Source: Burkholderiaceae bacterium
Lineage (GTDB): Bacteria > Pseudomonadota > Gammaproteobacteria > Burkholderiales > Burkholderiaceae_C
Assembly: GCA_017992055.1 (NCBI GenBank)
Contig: JAGOPK010000013.1
Span: forward strand, 82,634-146,633
Direction: 5' to 3'
Length of the DNA: 64,000 nt
Position numbers and translations under genes: made by a program. The notes under the pieces are model-generated. The model had not been told where the DNA came from and made no database searches. It was given only the letters and a program-made list of their open reading frames with translations. Every line of letters starts with the position of its first letter. The first letter of the stretch is position 1. Positions 38,909 through 52,096 of the stretch are shown here, piece after piece.

Positions 38909-40089
38909 CCTCACCCTCGGCCAGCCCGCGGCGCGCGGTGCGCGCCATTGCCGGCCCCAGCCTGTGGACGCGGCTGAAGCCGGTGTTCGCCGGCTTCGAC
39001 TGGCCGCTGACCGCGGTGGTGCTGGCCCTGGCCACGCTGGGCCTGGTGACCATGTACTCGGTGGGTTTCGACCACGGCACGCGCTTTGCCGACCATGGCC
39101 GCAACATGCTGATCGGCGCGCTGCTGATGTTTGCCGTGGCCCAGGTGCCGCCGCAGCGCCTGCAGGCCCTGGCCGTGCCGGTGTATGTGCTGGGGCTGAG
39201 CCTGCTGCTGGCCACGGCGCTGTTCGGCATCACCAAGAAGGGCGCAACACGCTGGCTGAACATCGGCATCGTGATCCAGCCCAGCGAGATCATGAAGCTG
39301 GCCATGCCGCTGATGCTGGCCTGGTGGTTCCAGCGCCGCGAGGGCCAGTGGCGCTGGCCCGAGTTCGCCATCGCCGGCGCGCTGCTGCTGCTGCCCACGC
39401 TGATGGTGGCCAAGCAGCCCGACCTGGGCACGGCCATCCTGGTGTTTGCCGGCGGCTTCTATGTGCTGTTCTTCGCCGGCCTGAGCTGGCGGCTGATCCT
39501 GCCGGTGGCCCTGATCGGCGCCATCGGCGTGGCCACCATCGTGGTCTCCGGCGATGCGCTGTGCCAGCCCGAGGTCGACTGGCATGTGCTGCGCGACTAC
39601 CAGAAGCAGCGCGTCTGCACCCTGCTCGACCCGACGCGCGACCCGCTGGGCAAGGGCTTCCACATCCTGCAGGGCATGATCGCCATCGGCTCCGGCGGCC
39701 TGGGCGGCAAGGGCTTCATGAGCGGCACGCAGACGCACCTGGAGTTCATTCCCGAGCGCACCACCGACTTCGTGTTCGCCGGCTTTGCCGAGGAGTTCGG
39801 CCTGGTTGGCGTGGGCCTGCTGCTGCTGTGCTACTCGGCGCTGATCCTGCGCGGCCTGGTCATCGCCGCCCAGGCGCCCACCGCCTTCTCGCGCCTGCTG
39901 GCCGGCGCCATCTCGCTGAGCTTCTTCACCTATGCCTTCGTCAACCTGGGCATGGTCAGCGGCGTGCTGCCGGTGGTGGGCGTGCCGCTGCCCTTCATCA
40001 GCTATGGCGGCACGGCCATGGTCACGCTGGGCCTGGCACTCGGCATGCTGATGTCGATTGCCCGCAGCCGCGGCCTGATGCAACGCTAG
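38905..40089 (+). CDS. rodA: Rod-shape-determining peptidoglycan polymerase RodA
   Basis: It is a SEDS-family glycosyltransferase that polymerises lipid II as the partner of PBP2. The product is 394 residues with ten or so transmembrane helices. Conserved loops include QPSEIMKLAMPLMLAWW, the functionally important segment AKQPDLGTAILVF (with the essential Asp), the periplasmic loop LEFIPERTTDFVFAGFAEEFG and the terminal LPFISYGGTAM. The start overlaps the mrdA stop (ATGA). The gene ends 11 bases before the convergent amgK. Confidence 0.98.
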   Translation: MTSPSASPRRAVRAIAGPSLWTRLKPVFAGFDWPLTAVVLALATLGLVTMYSVGFDHGTRFADHGRNMLIGALLMFAVAQVPPQRLQALAVPVYVLGLSLLLATALFGITKKGATRWLNIGIVIQPSEIMKLAMPLMLAWWFQRREGQWRWPEFAIAGALLLLPTLMVAKQPDLGTAILVFAGGFYVLFFAGLSWRLILPVALIGAIGVATIVVSGDALCQPEVDWHVLRDYQKQRVCTLLDPTRDPLGKGFHILQGMIAIGSGGLGGKGFMSGTQTHLEFIPERTTDFVFAGFAEEFGLVGVGLLLLCYSALILRGLVIAAQAPTAFSRLLAGAISLSFFTYAFVNLGMVSGVLPVVGVPLPFISYGGTAMVTLGLALGMLMSIARSRGLMQR

Positions 40090-40100
40090 CCAGCAGCGCG

Positions 40101-41195
40101 TCAGCGCAGCGAGAAGCCGTCGCGGGTCAGCGACCCGGCCAGCTGCTCCAGCAGCGGCAGCAGCGGCGCCAGCTCGCGGTAGCGCACCACCACCCGCGTG
40201 GCATAGGCAAAGAAGCGCGGCAGGTCGGCGCTGTAGGCCGGCTTGCCGTCGCGGTGCTTGAGGCGGCAGAAGATGCCCAGCACCTTCAGGTGGCGCTGCA
40301 GGCCCATCCATTCGATGGCCCGCCAGCAGTCGCCGAAGTCGTCCTCGAAGCGGTGGCCGGCCAGCAGGCCGTCGGCGCGTGCGCCCTGCCACCAGCGCAC
40401 GGCCCAGTCCAGCTCCTGCGGCTCGTCCCAGGAGATGAAGGCATCGCGCAGCAGCGAGGCGATGTCGTAGGTCACCGGGCCCAGCACCGCATCCTGGAAG
40501 TCGAGGATGCCGGGCTCGGGCGCGCCCGGCGCGCTGGCCACCATCAGGTTGCGCGGCATCCAGTCGCGGTGCACGGCCACGCGCGGCTGGTCGAGTGCGC
40601 TGGCCACCAGGCGCTCGCAGATGCCCTGCCACTTCGATTGCTGGGCTTCGGTCCAGACCACGCCATGCTCGCGCGCCACGCACCACTCGGGAAACAGCGC
40701 CAGCTCGCGCTGCAGCAGGGCTGCGTCATAGGCCGGCAGGCCCTGGGCATCGACCTGGCGCTGCCACTGGCGCAGCGCGGCCAGGGCATTGCGCATCAGG
40801 CGCTGGATGCCGGCCGCATCGGCGGCGGCCACCGCGGCCTGCAGCACCGGCAGGTAGGTGCTGGCGCCCAGGTCGGACAGCAGCAGAAAGCCCTGCTGCG
40901 CATCGGCGGCCAAGAGCTGCGGGCCGTGCAGGCCGGCGGCACCGATGCGCGCGGCGATGTCGACGAAGGGCCGCACATCTTCCAGCGGCGGCGGCGCGTC
41001 CATCACGATGGCGCTGGCCCAGGCGCCGCCGGGGCGGCCCTGCACGCGGAAATAGCGGCGGAAGCTGGCATCGGCCGAGGCCGGCGCCAGGGTCGTGGCA
41101 TCGAGCTGCTGCTGCTCGGCCAGCGGCGTGAACCAGGCGTGGAAGGCGGCCTGGCGGGCCGGGTCGGCCCAGGAGATGGCGGGGGTGGGCTGCAT
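40101..41195 (-). CDS. amgK: Aminoglycoside-phosphotransferase-fold kinase, AmgK-like
   Basis: The product is 364 residues of the APH kinase fold. The catalytic loop VHRDWMPRNLM gives H209, D211 and N216, and the metal-binding ILDFQDA follows. AmgK in Pseudomonas phosphorylates N-acetylmuramate and GlcNAc at the anomeric position for cell-wall recycling. The divergent position beside lptD is the same there. The usual partner murU (nucleotidyltransferase) would be expected immediately downstream, but rodA ends there instead, so MurU is elsewhere or absent. The start could also be ATG 41219, eight residues earlier; neither has a good ribosome site. Subfamily assignment rests on resemblance and context. 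Confidence 0.82.
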   Translation of the reverse strand: MQPTPAISWADPARQAAFHAWFTPLAEQQQLDATTLAPASADASFRRYFRVQGRPGGAWASAIVMDAPPPLEDVRPFVDIAARIGAAGLHGPQLLAADAQQGFLLLSDLGASTYLPVLQAAVAAADAAGIQRLMRNALAALRQWQRQVDAQGLPAYDAALLQRELALFPEWCVAREHGVVWTEAQQSKWQGICERLVASALDQPRVAVHRDWMPRNLMVASAPGAPEPGILDFQDAVLGPVTYDIASLLRDAFISWDEPQELDWAVRWWQGARADGLLAGHRFEDDFGDCWRAIEWMGLQRHLKVLGIFCRLKHRDGKPAYSADLPRFFAYATRVVVRYRELAPLLPLLEQLAGSLTRDGFSLR

Positions 41196-41285
41196 CGTCG
41201 GAGGGCACCAGGCCCTCATGGATAATCGCCGGATTCTACGAAGCGCCTGCCGGCCGGCGGGGCCCTCCCACCCGCGTCCACCGCC

Positions 41286-43721
41286 GTGCCTGCCGTTCTC
41301 CGCGCCGAATCCCCCACCTGCCTGCCCCTGCTGCGGCCCATCGCCCTGGCCGCCGGCATGGCCAGCCTGGCCTTCTGGCCGCTGCCGGGCTGGAGCCAGG
41401 CGGCCGCCCCGCAGGCCGCCAGCCCCGCATCGGCCGCGGCCTCGGCCTCGGCCGCCGAGCCGCTGTCGCTGCGCAGCACGCCGCGCCTGCCCGATCGCGC
41501 CGCGGCCGGTGCCGCCGCGCCGGCCGGTCCGGTGTCGCTGCGTGCCGAGCGCCTGCTGGTGCGCCCCGACATCGATGCCCGCGCCGAGGGCCAGGTCGAG
41601 CTGCGCCGCGCGCCGACGGTGATCCGCGCCCAGCGCCTGCACTATGACCAGGCCAGCGACACCGCCAGCGCCAGCGGCCAGGTGGAGGTCGAGCACGGCG
41701 GCGTGCGCTACCGCGGCGCCGAGCTGCAGCTGCAGCTGCAGCGTTTCGAGGGCTGGTTCCTGGCGCCCGAGTTCGAGTTCCTGACGCTGGGCGCCGGTGG
41801 TCGCGCCGAGCGCATCGACCTGCTCGACAGCAGCCGCAGCCGCGCCCAGCGCGCCATCTACACCAGCTGCCCGCGCGACGATGGCGCCGAGCCCGACTGG
41901 CTGCTGCGCACCGAGCGCGTGCGCCTGGACCTGGCGGCCAACGAGGGCATTGCCGAGGGCGCGGTGCTGCAGTTCCTGGGCGTGCCCATCCTGGCGCTGC
42001 CGGTGGTCAGCTTCCCGCTCACCGACGACCGCAAGAGCGGCTGGCTGCCGCCGACCCTGGTGCCGGTGGACAGCCGCAACGGCTTCACGCTCAGCGTGCC
42101 CTACTACTGGAACATCGCGCCCAACCGCGATGCCACCTTCACGCCCACCGTCTACCTGCGGCGCGGCCTGTCGCTGACCAGCGAGTTCCGCTGGCTGGAG
42201 CCGCGCCACGGCGGCCGCATCAGCCTGCATGCGCTGCCGCATGACCGCGTGGCCGGCAGCAGCCGCCATGCCTGGGCCATCGAGCAGCAGACCGCGGCGC
42301 CCGGCGGCCTGCAGCTGTCGCTGCAGGCCCAGCGCGTGTCGGACGACAGCTACTGGAAGGACTTTCCCCAGCATGTGCCCGGCACCTCGCCGCGCCTGCT
42401 GTCGCAGGACCTGCGCGCCGAGCGCAGCTTCAGCACCCGCTTCGGCGAGCTCAATGCCTATGCCCGCGTGCAGCAGTGGCAGGTGCTGCAGACCGGCGAG
42501 GACGGCGACCTGATCGTCAGCCCCTACCAGCGCAGCCCGCAGCTGGGCCTGCGCCTGGCGCCGCAGCCGGGCCAGCTGCCGTTTGGCCTGCGCGCCGGGC
42601 TGGAGACCGAAGTCAACCGCTTCACGCTGCCCCATGTCAGCCGCCTGGCCGCCGAGGCCGCGGCCTTGCCCACCGGCTGGCGCTGGCATGGCCTGGGCCA
42701 GATCAGCCGGCCCATCGTGCGGCCGGCCTGGTGGCTGACGCCCAAGCTGGCCTTCAATGCCGCGGCTTACGACCTGGACCAGGCCGGCCTGCCGCGCCAG
42801 CGCGCCCAGCGCTTCATCCCCACGCTGTCGCTGGACGGCGGCCTGGTGGCCGAGCGGCGCAGCACCTGGTTCGGCCGGCCTCAGCGCCAGACGCTGGAGC
42901 CGCGCCTGCTGTACGTCAACACGCCCTACCGCGACCAGTCGCAGCTGCCGCTGTTCGACACCGCCGAGCGCGACTTCAACGCCGTGTCGATTTATGCCGA
43001 GAACGCCTTCTCCGGCATCGACCGCGTGCCCGATGCCCACCAGCTGACCGCCGGCGTGACCACGCGCATGGTCGATGCGCAGACCGGTGTCGAGACCTTC
43101 CGCCTGGGCCTGGCGCAGCGCTTCCGCTTCCGCGACCAGCGTGTGGTGGTCGAGGGCGAGCCGCAGACGCAGCGGGTCTCGGACATGCTGATCGAGGGCT
43201 CGACCGCGGTCTTCAACCCCTGGCGGCTGGACGCGGCCCTGCAGTACAACCCCGACAGCTCGCGCGTGGTGCGCTCCATCCTCGGCGCACGCTGGACGCC
43301 GGGGCCGATGCGCACGCTGAGCCTGGGCTACCGCCTGGCGCGGGGCCTGTCCGAGCAGGCCGAGTTCGCCTGGCAGTGGCCGGTGTACCGCGGCACGGCG
43401 CAGCCGGTGGGCGCCTCGCGCGGCTGCGGCGGCACCGTGTATGCGGTGGGCCGCATGAACTACAGCATGCGCGACAGCCGGCTCACCGATGCCATCGTCG
43501 GCCTGGAGTACGACAGCGCCTGCTGGATCGCCCGCATCGTCGCCGAGCGCCTGTCCACCGGCCGCGCCGAGGCCCGCACCCAGCTGGCCCTGCAGCTGGA
43601 GCTGGTGGGCCTGTCGCGCCTGGGCTCCAACCCGCTGCAGGTGTTGAAGGACAATATTCCCGGTTACCAGCTGCTGCGCGAGCCGCGCGGCGCCACGTCT
43701 GCCCCCTTCGCTGCCCCATGA
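41286..43721 (+). CDS. lptD: LPS-assembly protein LptD
   Basis: It is the outer-membrane barrel that inserts lipopolysaccharide delivered by LptA. The product is 811 residues from GTG 41286, the only start giving a complete signal peptide (cleavage after about residue 38, GWSQA-AAP). The N-terminal jellyroll (OstA-like) spans about 80-215. The rest is the 26-strand barrel, ending near the conserved LKDNIPGYQLL. Cysteines occur in TSCPRD, the RGCGG loop and DSACW, matching the disulfide pattern of the family. It overlaps surA by 4 bases. A GATAAT (41220-41225) lies in the 90-base spacer shared with amgK. Confidence 0.95.
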   Translation: MPAVLRAESPTCLPLLRPIALAAGMASLAFWPLPGWSQAAAPQAASPASAAASASAAEPLSLRSTPRLPDRAAAGAAAPAGPVSLRAERLLVRPDIDARAEGQVELRRAPTVIRAQRLHYDQASDTASASGQVEVEHGGVRYRGAELQLQLQRFEGWFLAPEFEFLTLGAGGRAERIDLLDSSRSRAQRAIYTSCPRDDGAEPDWLLRTERVRLDLAANEGIAEGAVLQFLGVPILALPVVSFPLTDDRKSGWLPPTLVPVDSRNGFTLSVPYYWNIAPNRDATFTPTVYLRRGLSLTSEFRWLEPRHGGRISLHALPHDRVAGSSRHAWAIEQQTAAPGGLQLSLQAQRVSDDSYWKDFPQHVPGTSPRLLSQDLRAERSFSTRFGELNAYARVQQWQVLQTGEDGDLIVSPYQRSPQLGLRLAPQPGQLPFGLRAGLETEVNRFTLPHVSRLAAEAAALPTGWRWHGLGQISRPIVRPAWWLTPKLAFNAAAYDLDQAGLPRQRAQRFIPTLSLDGGLVAERRSTWFGRPQRQTLEPRLLYVNTPYRDQSQLPLFDTAERDFNAVSIYAENAFSGIDRVPDAHQLTAGVTTRMVDAQTGVETFRLGLAQRFRFRDQRVVVEGEPQTQRVSDMLIEGSTAVFNPWRLDAALQYNPDSSRVVRSILGARWTPGPMRTLSLGYRLARGLSEQAEFAWQWPVYRGTAQPVGASRGCGGTVYAVGRMNYSMRDSRLTDAIVGLEYDSACWIARIVAERLSTGRAEARTQLALQLELVGLSRLGSNPLQVLKDNIPGYQLLREPRGATSAPFAAP

Positions 43722-45058
43722 CCCCACTCCACACCCGCGGCCCGCTCGTGGTCCAACTGCGCGTCGCGCTGCTCGCCCTGGCCGCGCTGGCCACCGCCGG
43801 CACGCAGGCCCAGACCGCCGGCCGCAGCGCCAACCGCAGCGGCGACCACATCGTCGCGGTGGTCAACAGCGAGTCGGTGACCTCGGTCGAGCTGGCCCAG
43901 CGCACCGCCGTCGAAGGCCGGCGCCTGGCCCAGCAGGGCGGCAGCAACCCCGGCGAGGCTGCGCTGCGCCAGCAGGCGCTGGACGCGCTGATCGACGACC
44001 GCCTGCAGATCACCTATGCGCGCGAGGCCGGCGTCAAGGTGGACGAGGCCGAGATCGACCGCGCCGTGGCCAACATCGCGGCGCAGAACCAGCTCACGCT
44101 GGTGCAGCTGCGCGAGCGGCTGAAGGCCGACGGCATGGACTGGCCGCGCTTTCGCAACAACCTGCGCGACCAGCTGATGGTCGAGCGCGTGCGCGAGCGC
44201 GAGGTCACGGGCCGCATCCGCGTCACCGACGGCGACGTCGACGCCTTCCTGGCCGAGCAGCGCAGCAAGCTGAGCCAGGCCGCGCAGCTGAACATCGCGC
44301 AGATCCTGATCACCGTGCCCGAGGGCGCGGCCGACAGCGTGGTGGCCGAGCGCCGCGCGCTGGCCGAGGCCGCGCTGAAGCGGGTGCAGGGCGGCGAAGA
44401 CTTCTCCAAGGTCGCGCGTGAAGTCAGCCAGGACAGCAACCGCGAGGCCGGTGGCGAGATCGGCCTGCGCCCGGCCGACCGCCTGCCCGACCTGTTCGTC
44501 GACGGCGTGGCCCGGCTGCAGCCCGGCCAGCTGACGGCCCAGCCGCTGCGCAGCGCCGCCGGCTTCCATGTGCTGAAGCTGGTCGACCGCCAGCAGGCCG
44601 ACCCCTACCGCGTCACCCAGACCCAGGCCCGCCACATCCTGCTGCGCGCCGCCGAGCGCGACCAGATCCCGGCCGTGGCGCGCCGGCTGGAGGACATCCG
44701 CCGCCAGATCGAGCGCAACGAGAAGGCCTTCGATGCGGTGGCGCGCGAGATCTCCGAGGACGGCAGCGCGCCCGAGGGCGGCAGCCTGGGCTGGGCCTCG
44801 CCGGGCCAGTTCGTGCCCGAGTTCGAGGAGGCCATGAACAAGCTGCCGGTGGGCGGCATCTCGGCGCCGGTGGTGTCGCGCTTCGGCGTGCACCTGATCC
44901 AGGTGGTCGAGCGCCGCGAGGTCAACATGGACCCCAAGGACGTGCGCGAGCAGGCGCGCAATGCGCTGCGCGAGCAGAAGTTCGACAGCGCCTACCTGGA
45001 CTGGGTCAAGGAGCTGCGGCTGCGCGCCTACATCGAGATGCGCGAGTCGCCGCTGTGA
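43718..45058 (+). CDS. surA: Periplasmic peptidyl-prolyl isomerase/chaperone SurA
   Basis: It escorts outer-membrane proteins, including LptD, across the periplasm. The product is 446 residues. A signal peptide (to about residue 32, TQAQT) is followed by the N-terminal chaperone module. Two parvulin domains follow, opening near [13 protein letters not shown] (about 190) and [15 protein letters not shown] (about 303). A C-terminal helix completes the core. The ATG overlaps the lptD stop (ATGA). rsmA follows after 13 bases; the pdxA gene usually found between surA and rsmA is missing. Confidence 0.95.
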   Translation: MTPLHTRGPLVVQLRVALLALAALATAGTQAQTAGRSANRSGDHIVAVVNSESVTSVELAQRTAVEGRRLAQQGGSNPGEAALRQQALDALIDDRLQITYAREAGVKVDEAEIDRAVANIAAQNQLTLVQLRERLKADGMDWPRFRNNLRDQLMVERVREREVTGRIRVTDGDVDAFLAEQRSKLSQAAQLNIAQILITVPEGAADSVVAERRALAEAALKRVQGGEDFSKVAREVSQDSNREAGGEIGLRPADRLPDLFVDGVARLQPGQLTAQPLRSAAGFHVLKLVDRQQADPYRVTQTQARHILLRAAERDQIPAVARRLEDIRRQIERNEKAFDAVAREISEDGSAPEGGSLGWASPGQFVPEFEEAMNKLPVGGISAPVVSRFGVHLIQVVERREVNMDPKDVREQARNALREQKFDSAYLDWVKELRLRAYIEMRESPL

Positions 45059-45071
45059 CCGGCCGCCGCTG

Positions 45072-45845
45072 ATGTCGCACATCGCGCGCAAGCGCTTCGG
45101 CCAGCACTTCCTGGTCGACACGGCGCTGATCGATGCCATCGTGCGCGCCATCGCGCCGCGGCCCGGCGAGGCGCTGATCGAGATCGGCCCCGGCCTGGGC
45201 GCGCTGACCCAGCCGCTGCTGGAGCGCTGCGGCGCGCTGACCGTGATCGAGCTCGACCGCGACCTGGCCGCGCGCTGGCGCAAGCGCCAGGGCATCAGCG
45301 TGGTCGAGGCCGACGTGCTGACGGTGGACTTCGGCGCGCTGGCCGATGCCGCGGCCCAGCCGCTGCGCATCGTCGGCAACCTGCCCTACAACATCTCCTC
45401 GCCGATCCTGTTCCACCTGCTGCCGCTGGCCGCGCGCGTGCGCGACCAGGTGTTCATGCTGCAGAAGGAGGTGGTCGAGCGCATGGCCGCCGCGCCGGCC
45501 AGCAAGGACTATGGCCGGCTGTCGGTGATGCTGCAGTGGCGCTATCACATCGAGTCGGTGCTGGACGTGCCGCCCGAGGCCTTCGACCCGCCGCCGCGCG
45601 TGGATTCGGCGGTGGTGCGCATGCAGCCGCTGGTCGCGCCGCCGGTGCTGGACGAGGCCCGCCTGGGCGCGCTGGTGGCGCTGGCCTTCTCGCAGCGGCG
45701 CAAACTGCTGCGCCACACGCTGGGCCGCTGGCTGGACGAGCAGGGCTTTGCCGGCCAGTTCGACGTGCAGCGCCGCGCCGAGGAGGTGCCGGTGGCCGAC
45801 TACGTGGCCCTGGCCCAGGCCCTGGCCAGCCTGCCGCCACGCTGA
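45072..45845 (+). CDS. rsmA: 16S rRNA dimethyladenosine transferase
   Basis: RsmA (KsgA) dimethylates A1518 and A1519 of 16S rRNA late in small-subunit assembly. The product is 257 residues. It begins [13 protein letters not shown], binds SAM through [10 protein letters not shown] (about 34-43), and carries the catalytic NLPY at 103-106. The C-terminal domain holds [14 protein letters not shown] 45072 gives the conserved N-terminus. It is the last gene of the lptD-surA-rsmA run and is followed immediately by a strong hairpin. Confidence 0.97.
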   Translation: MSHIARKRFGQHFLVDTALIDAIVRAIAPRPGEALIEIGPGLGALTQPLLERCGALTVIELDRDLAARWRKRQGISVVEADVLTVDFGALADAAAQPLRIVGNLPYNISSPILFHLLPLAARVRDQVFMLQKEVVERMAAAPASKDYGRLSVMLQWRYHIESVLDVPPEAFDPPPRVDSAVVRMQPLVAPPVLDEARLGALVALAFSQRRKLLRHTLGRWLDEQGFAGQFDVQRRAEEVPVADYVALAQALASLPPR

Positions 45846-45890
45846 GCGCCGGCGCCCCCGGGCTGAGGGGGCCTGGGCCGCGGCCGGCGC
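45846..45890 (+). terminator. Nested hairpin after rsmA
   Basis: Outer arms GCGCCGGC (45846-45853) and GCCGGCGC (45883-45890) enclose inner arms GCCCCC (45854-45859) and GGGGGC (45867-45872), starting at the first base after the rsmA stop. There is no T-tract, but stability is high. It probably ends the lptD operon. Confidence 0.5.
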
Positions 45891-45942
45891 GACGCGGCTT
45901 CGGGGTTTGCCCATGACAGTGCGGCCGCGGGCCGGGCCCACA

Positions 45943-50130
<4,188 letters not shown>

Positions 50131-50156
50131 GCCTGCCGCCGGCACAGAATGCGGCG

Positions 50157-50882
50157 ATGCAAGACGACGACTTGAACCAGGTGGCGCAATGGCTGGCCCA
50201 GGCCCAGCGCATCGTCAGCTTCAGCGGCGCCGGCCTGTCCAAGGCCTCGGGCATCCCGACCTACCGCGACGCCGGCGGCCTGTGGACCCAGGGCGGCAAT
50301 CTGCGCTTTTCCAGCGCCGAGGCACTGCGCGACGATCCTGAGGGCTTTGCCGAGTTCTGGCAGCGGCGCCAGGCCGAGCTGGCGCGCGCCGAGCCGAATG
50401 CCGGCCACCTGGCGCTGGCGCGGCTGGAGGCGCTGCGGCCCCAGGTCGACCACATCACGCAGAACGTCGACGGCCTGCTTGCCCGCGCCGGCTGCCGGCG
50501 CGTGCTGGAGCTGCACGGCAGCCTGCAGCGCTACCGCTGCGATGCCTGCGGCGCACGCGACCTGGCGCCGGCCCGGCTGTGCCCGCAGTGCGGCGCCGCG
50601 GCGCGGCCGGACGTGGTGATGTTCGGCGAGTTCCTGCCCGACGCCGTGCTCGCCGAGGCCGAATGGGCCGCCAAGCGCAGCGAGGTCTGCCTGGTGGTGG
50701 GCACCAGCGCCGTGGTGCATCCGGCGGCCGGCCTGGTGGAGAAGGCCGCGCTGCGCGGCGCGCGCGTGGTGGTCATCAATGTCGAGGCCAGCGCCGTCGA
50801 TGGCCTGGCCGACCAGCTGCTGCGCGGACCGGCCGAGCAGCTGTTGCCGGAGCTGCTGTCGCGGCTGGAGTCGAGGGCCTGA
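50157..50882 (+). CDS. SIR2-family NAD-dependent protein deacylase
   Basis: This sirtuin removes acyl groups from lysines at the cost of NAD. The product is 241 residues. NAD-binding GAGLSKASGIPTYRD is at about 22-36, QNVDGL at about 103, and the catalytic base is H120 in LELHGS. The zinc ligands are C128, C131, C142 and C145. ATG 50157 begins MQDDDLNQ; another ATG at 50149 is out of frame. It follows the large kinase by 26 bases on the same strand and may share its transcript. The CobB-type class III Tyr/Arg pair is not obvious, so deacetylase activity is the default. Confidence 0.93.
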   Translation: MQDDDLNQVAQWLAQAQRIVSFSGAGLSKASGIPTYRDAGGLWTQGGNLRFSSAEALRDDPEGFAEFWQRRQAELARAEPNAGHLALARLEALRPQVDHITQNVDGLLARAGCRRVLELHGSLQRYRCDACGARDLAPARLCPQCGAAARPDVVMFGEFLPDAVLAEAEWAAKRSEVCLVVGTSAVVHPAAGLVEKAALRGARVVVINVEASAVDGLADQLLRGPAEQLLPELLSRLESRA

Positions 50883-50889
50883 AAGCACA

Positions 50890-50921
50890 CAGCCCGCCGG
50901 CCTGGACGGCGCGGCGGGCTG
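50890..50921. terminator. Bidirectional hairpin between sirtuin and barstar genes
   Basis: Ten-base arms CAGCCCGCCG (50890-50899) and CGGCGGGCTG (50912-50921) are perfectly complementary. They lie in the 68-base gap where two genes converge, so one structure can serve both. There is no T-tract. Confidence 0.55.
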
Positions 50922-50950
50922 CGGTGGTGGTCTGGTGCCGGCTCAGGCGA

Positions 50951-51517
50951 TCAAGCGGCGTTGACCCACATCGCGGTGTCGAAGGCGCTGCACATCATCG
51001 GCATGTTCATGCCGAAGTTGGGGTTGCTGCCGTTCTTGGGCTGGGCCTTGGGTGGCGCCTTCTCGGCGGCCTGGGCGGCCTCGTTGACACGTTCCCAGGC
51101 GCTGGTCTCGGCGCTGCGTGCCACCGAGAACGAATAGAAGCAGCGGAAGGCGATGCGGCGCTCGCCCCAGAAGTCGGCGGCATCGCGGAACACGTCCAGC
51201 AGCTGCTCGCGCGCCTCGCGGTCGAAGCGCGGGTTGTCGGGCAGCTGCTCCAGCACGACCACGAAGCCCGGCTGGGCGCCGGCGCGGTGCACCAGGTCGG
51301 TCATGCAGTCGTACAGCGCATCCAGGTTCTTGCCGAAATGCGCCGGGAACAGAAAGGACTCGGCGATCTTCTCCAGCACTTCCTGCTTGTTCTGCGTGCC
51401 ATCGAGGTTGGCGTACAGGAAGTGCTGGCCGGCGTTTTCGGCGGCCTGCATCAGGTCTTCGACACGGTAGGCGCGGATGGCCTGCACGATGTTGGGACGG
51501 ACGGTCTGCAGCAGCAT
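50951..51517 (-). CDS. Barstar-family ribonuclease inhibitor
   Basis: The product is 188 residues, cytoplasmic. Residues about 25-125 form the barstar fold (FLYANLDGTQNKQEVLEKIAE, then FPAHFGKNLDALYDCMTDL, the classic barstar core). Barstar blocks the RNase active site with its second helix and an acidic residue, protecting the producing cell. The last 55 residues are an unusual Ala/Lys/Pro and Met-rich tail not found in classical barstar (about 90 residues). ATG 51517 has GGAGGAA upstream. The secreted ribonuclease gene ends 50 bases before it on the same strand, so toxin precedes inhibitor in one transcript. Confidence 0.88.
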   Translation of the reverse strand: MLLQTVRPNIVQAIRAYRVEDLMQAAENAGQHFLYANLDGTQNKQEVLEKIAESFLFPAHFGKNLDALYDCMTDLVHRAGAQPGFVVVLEQLPDNPRFDREAREQLLDVFRDAADFWGERRIAFRCFYSFSVARSAETSAWERVNEAAQAAEKAPPKAQPKNGSNPNFGMNMPMMCSAFDTAMWVNAA

Positions 51518-51567
51518 GGTCACGTTCCTCCAGGGAGTCGGGTAACGGTTCCGGTTCTTGGGCCCGA

Positions 51568-51975
51568 TCACTTCGCAATGCGTTGGAAGCTTGCGTAGTG
51601 GTCGGCGGTGTAATAACAGGCTTCAGGTTGCGTGGGTTGACGCCCGCCGCACACGATGCGCCGGGCACCGCGGTCGCGTGAGCCTGGCGTTTTCACCGTG
51701 TACTCGCGGTAGAAGCCACGCTCCTGCCGCGGCAGCATCCGTTCGCGGTTGCCGAACACGGTGCCGTCCTTGGGATAGGGGAACGGACCGCCGGCGAGGA
51801 TCAACCGCTGCGTCTGCTGGGCTTCGGGGGGGAGCGCCGACAGCGCCACCGTGCCCTGGCCATCGGGTGCCACCTGTGTCGGACCCTTGGCCCAAACCGC
51901 TGCCGGCATGCCGGCAAGCAGCGCCGCCAGAACCGCTGACACGAGCCCTGGCGCGGCTGGACGCCAGGAATTCAT
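51568..51975 (-). CDS. Secreted guanyl-specific ribonuclease (RNase Sa/barnase family)
   Basis: The product is 135 residues. A signal peptide (to about residue 29, AAVWA-KGP) is followed by a domain very close to Streptomyces RNase Sa: LSALPPEAQQT, GPFPYPKDGTVFGNRE, REYTVKTPGSRDRGARR, TADHYASF. Catalytic residues are E91, R102, R106 and H126, with the same Glu-Arg-Arg spacing as RNase Sa and a four-residue insertion before the His. C109 and C120 could form a disulfide. A GTG at 52014 would add 13 residues before the signal; ATG 51975 is preferred. It is visibly less GC-rich than its neighbours. The barstar gene follows, and a promoter and dyad lie upstream. Confidence 0.9.
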   Translation of the reverse strand: MNSWRPAAPGLVSAVLAALLAGMPAAVWAKGPTQVAPDGQGTVALSALPPEAQQTQRLILAGGPFPYPKDGTVFGNRERMLPRQERGFYREYTVKTPGSRDRGARRIVCGGRQPTQPEACYYTADHYASFQRIAK

Positions 51976-52041
51976 GAGCGATGACCGGACCGGCTGAAGC
52001 CTCGGGAATCCCACGGGTTAACCCTGAAATCTGAGCCCAGG

Positions 52042-52070
52042 ATGGTACCGGAACCCCCCCAAAAACTCAA
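52042..52070 (-). promoter_or_regulatory. Sigma-70-type promoter of the RNase-barstar operon
   Basis: On the minus strand TTGAGT (52065-52070) and TACCAT (52042-52047) are separated by exactly 17 bases, each matching four of six consensus positions. It would give a leader of about 60 bases before ATG 51975. The spacer contains an uninterrupted run of seven C/G bases. Confidence 0.45.
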
Positions 52071-52071
52071 G

Positions 52072-52096
52072 CCATTGCCTCAAATTTGGGCAATGG
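52072..52096. promoter_or_regulatory. 25-base dyad upstream of the RNase promoter
   Basis: CCATTGCC (52072-52079) and GGCAATGG (52089-52096) are perfectly complementary. Between them CAAATTTG (52081-52088) is itself a palindrome. The dyad abuts the -35 element, where an activator or repressor would sit. As RNA it could also be a maeB terminator: on the minus strand the stem is followed by CTTGAGTTTTT. A second inverted repeat, GCTTGAC (52134-52140)/GTCAAGC (52160-52166), lies further upstream. Confidence 0.5.

Noticed and set aside
36994-40089. A 1031-residue plus-strand frame seeming to fuse a long unknown domain to RodA.
   Set aside because: Its first two thirds are the wrong frame of mrdA; the real rodA starts at 38905, overlapping the mrdA stop.
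41196-41285. A sigma-E-type promoter ahead of lptD, as known in enterobacteria.
   Set aside because: No GGAACTT-N16-TCTGA-like pair is visible in the 90-base spacer.
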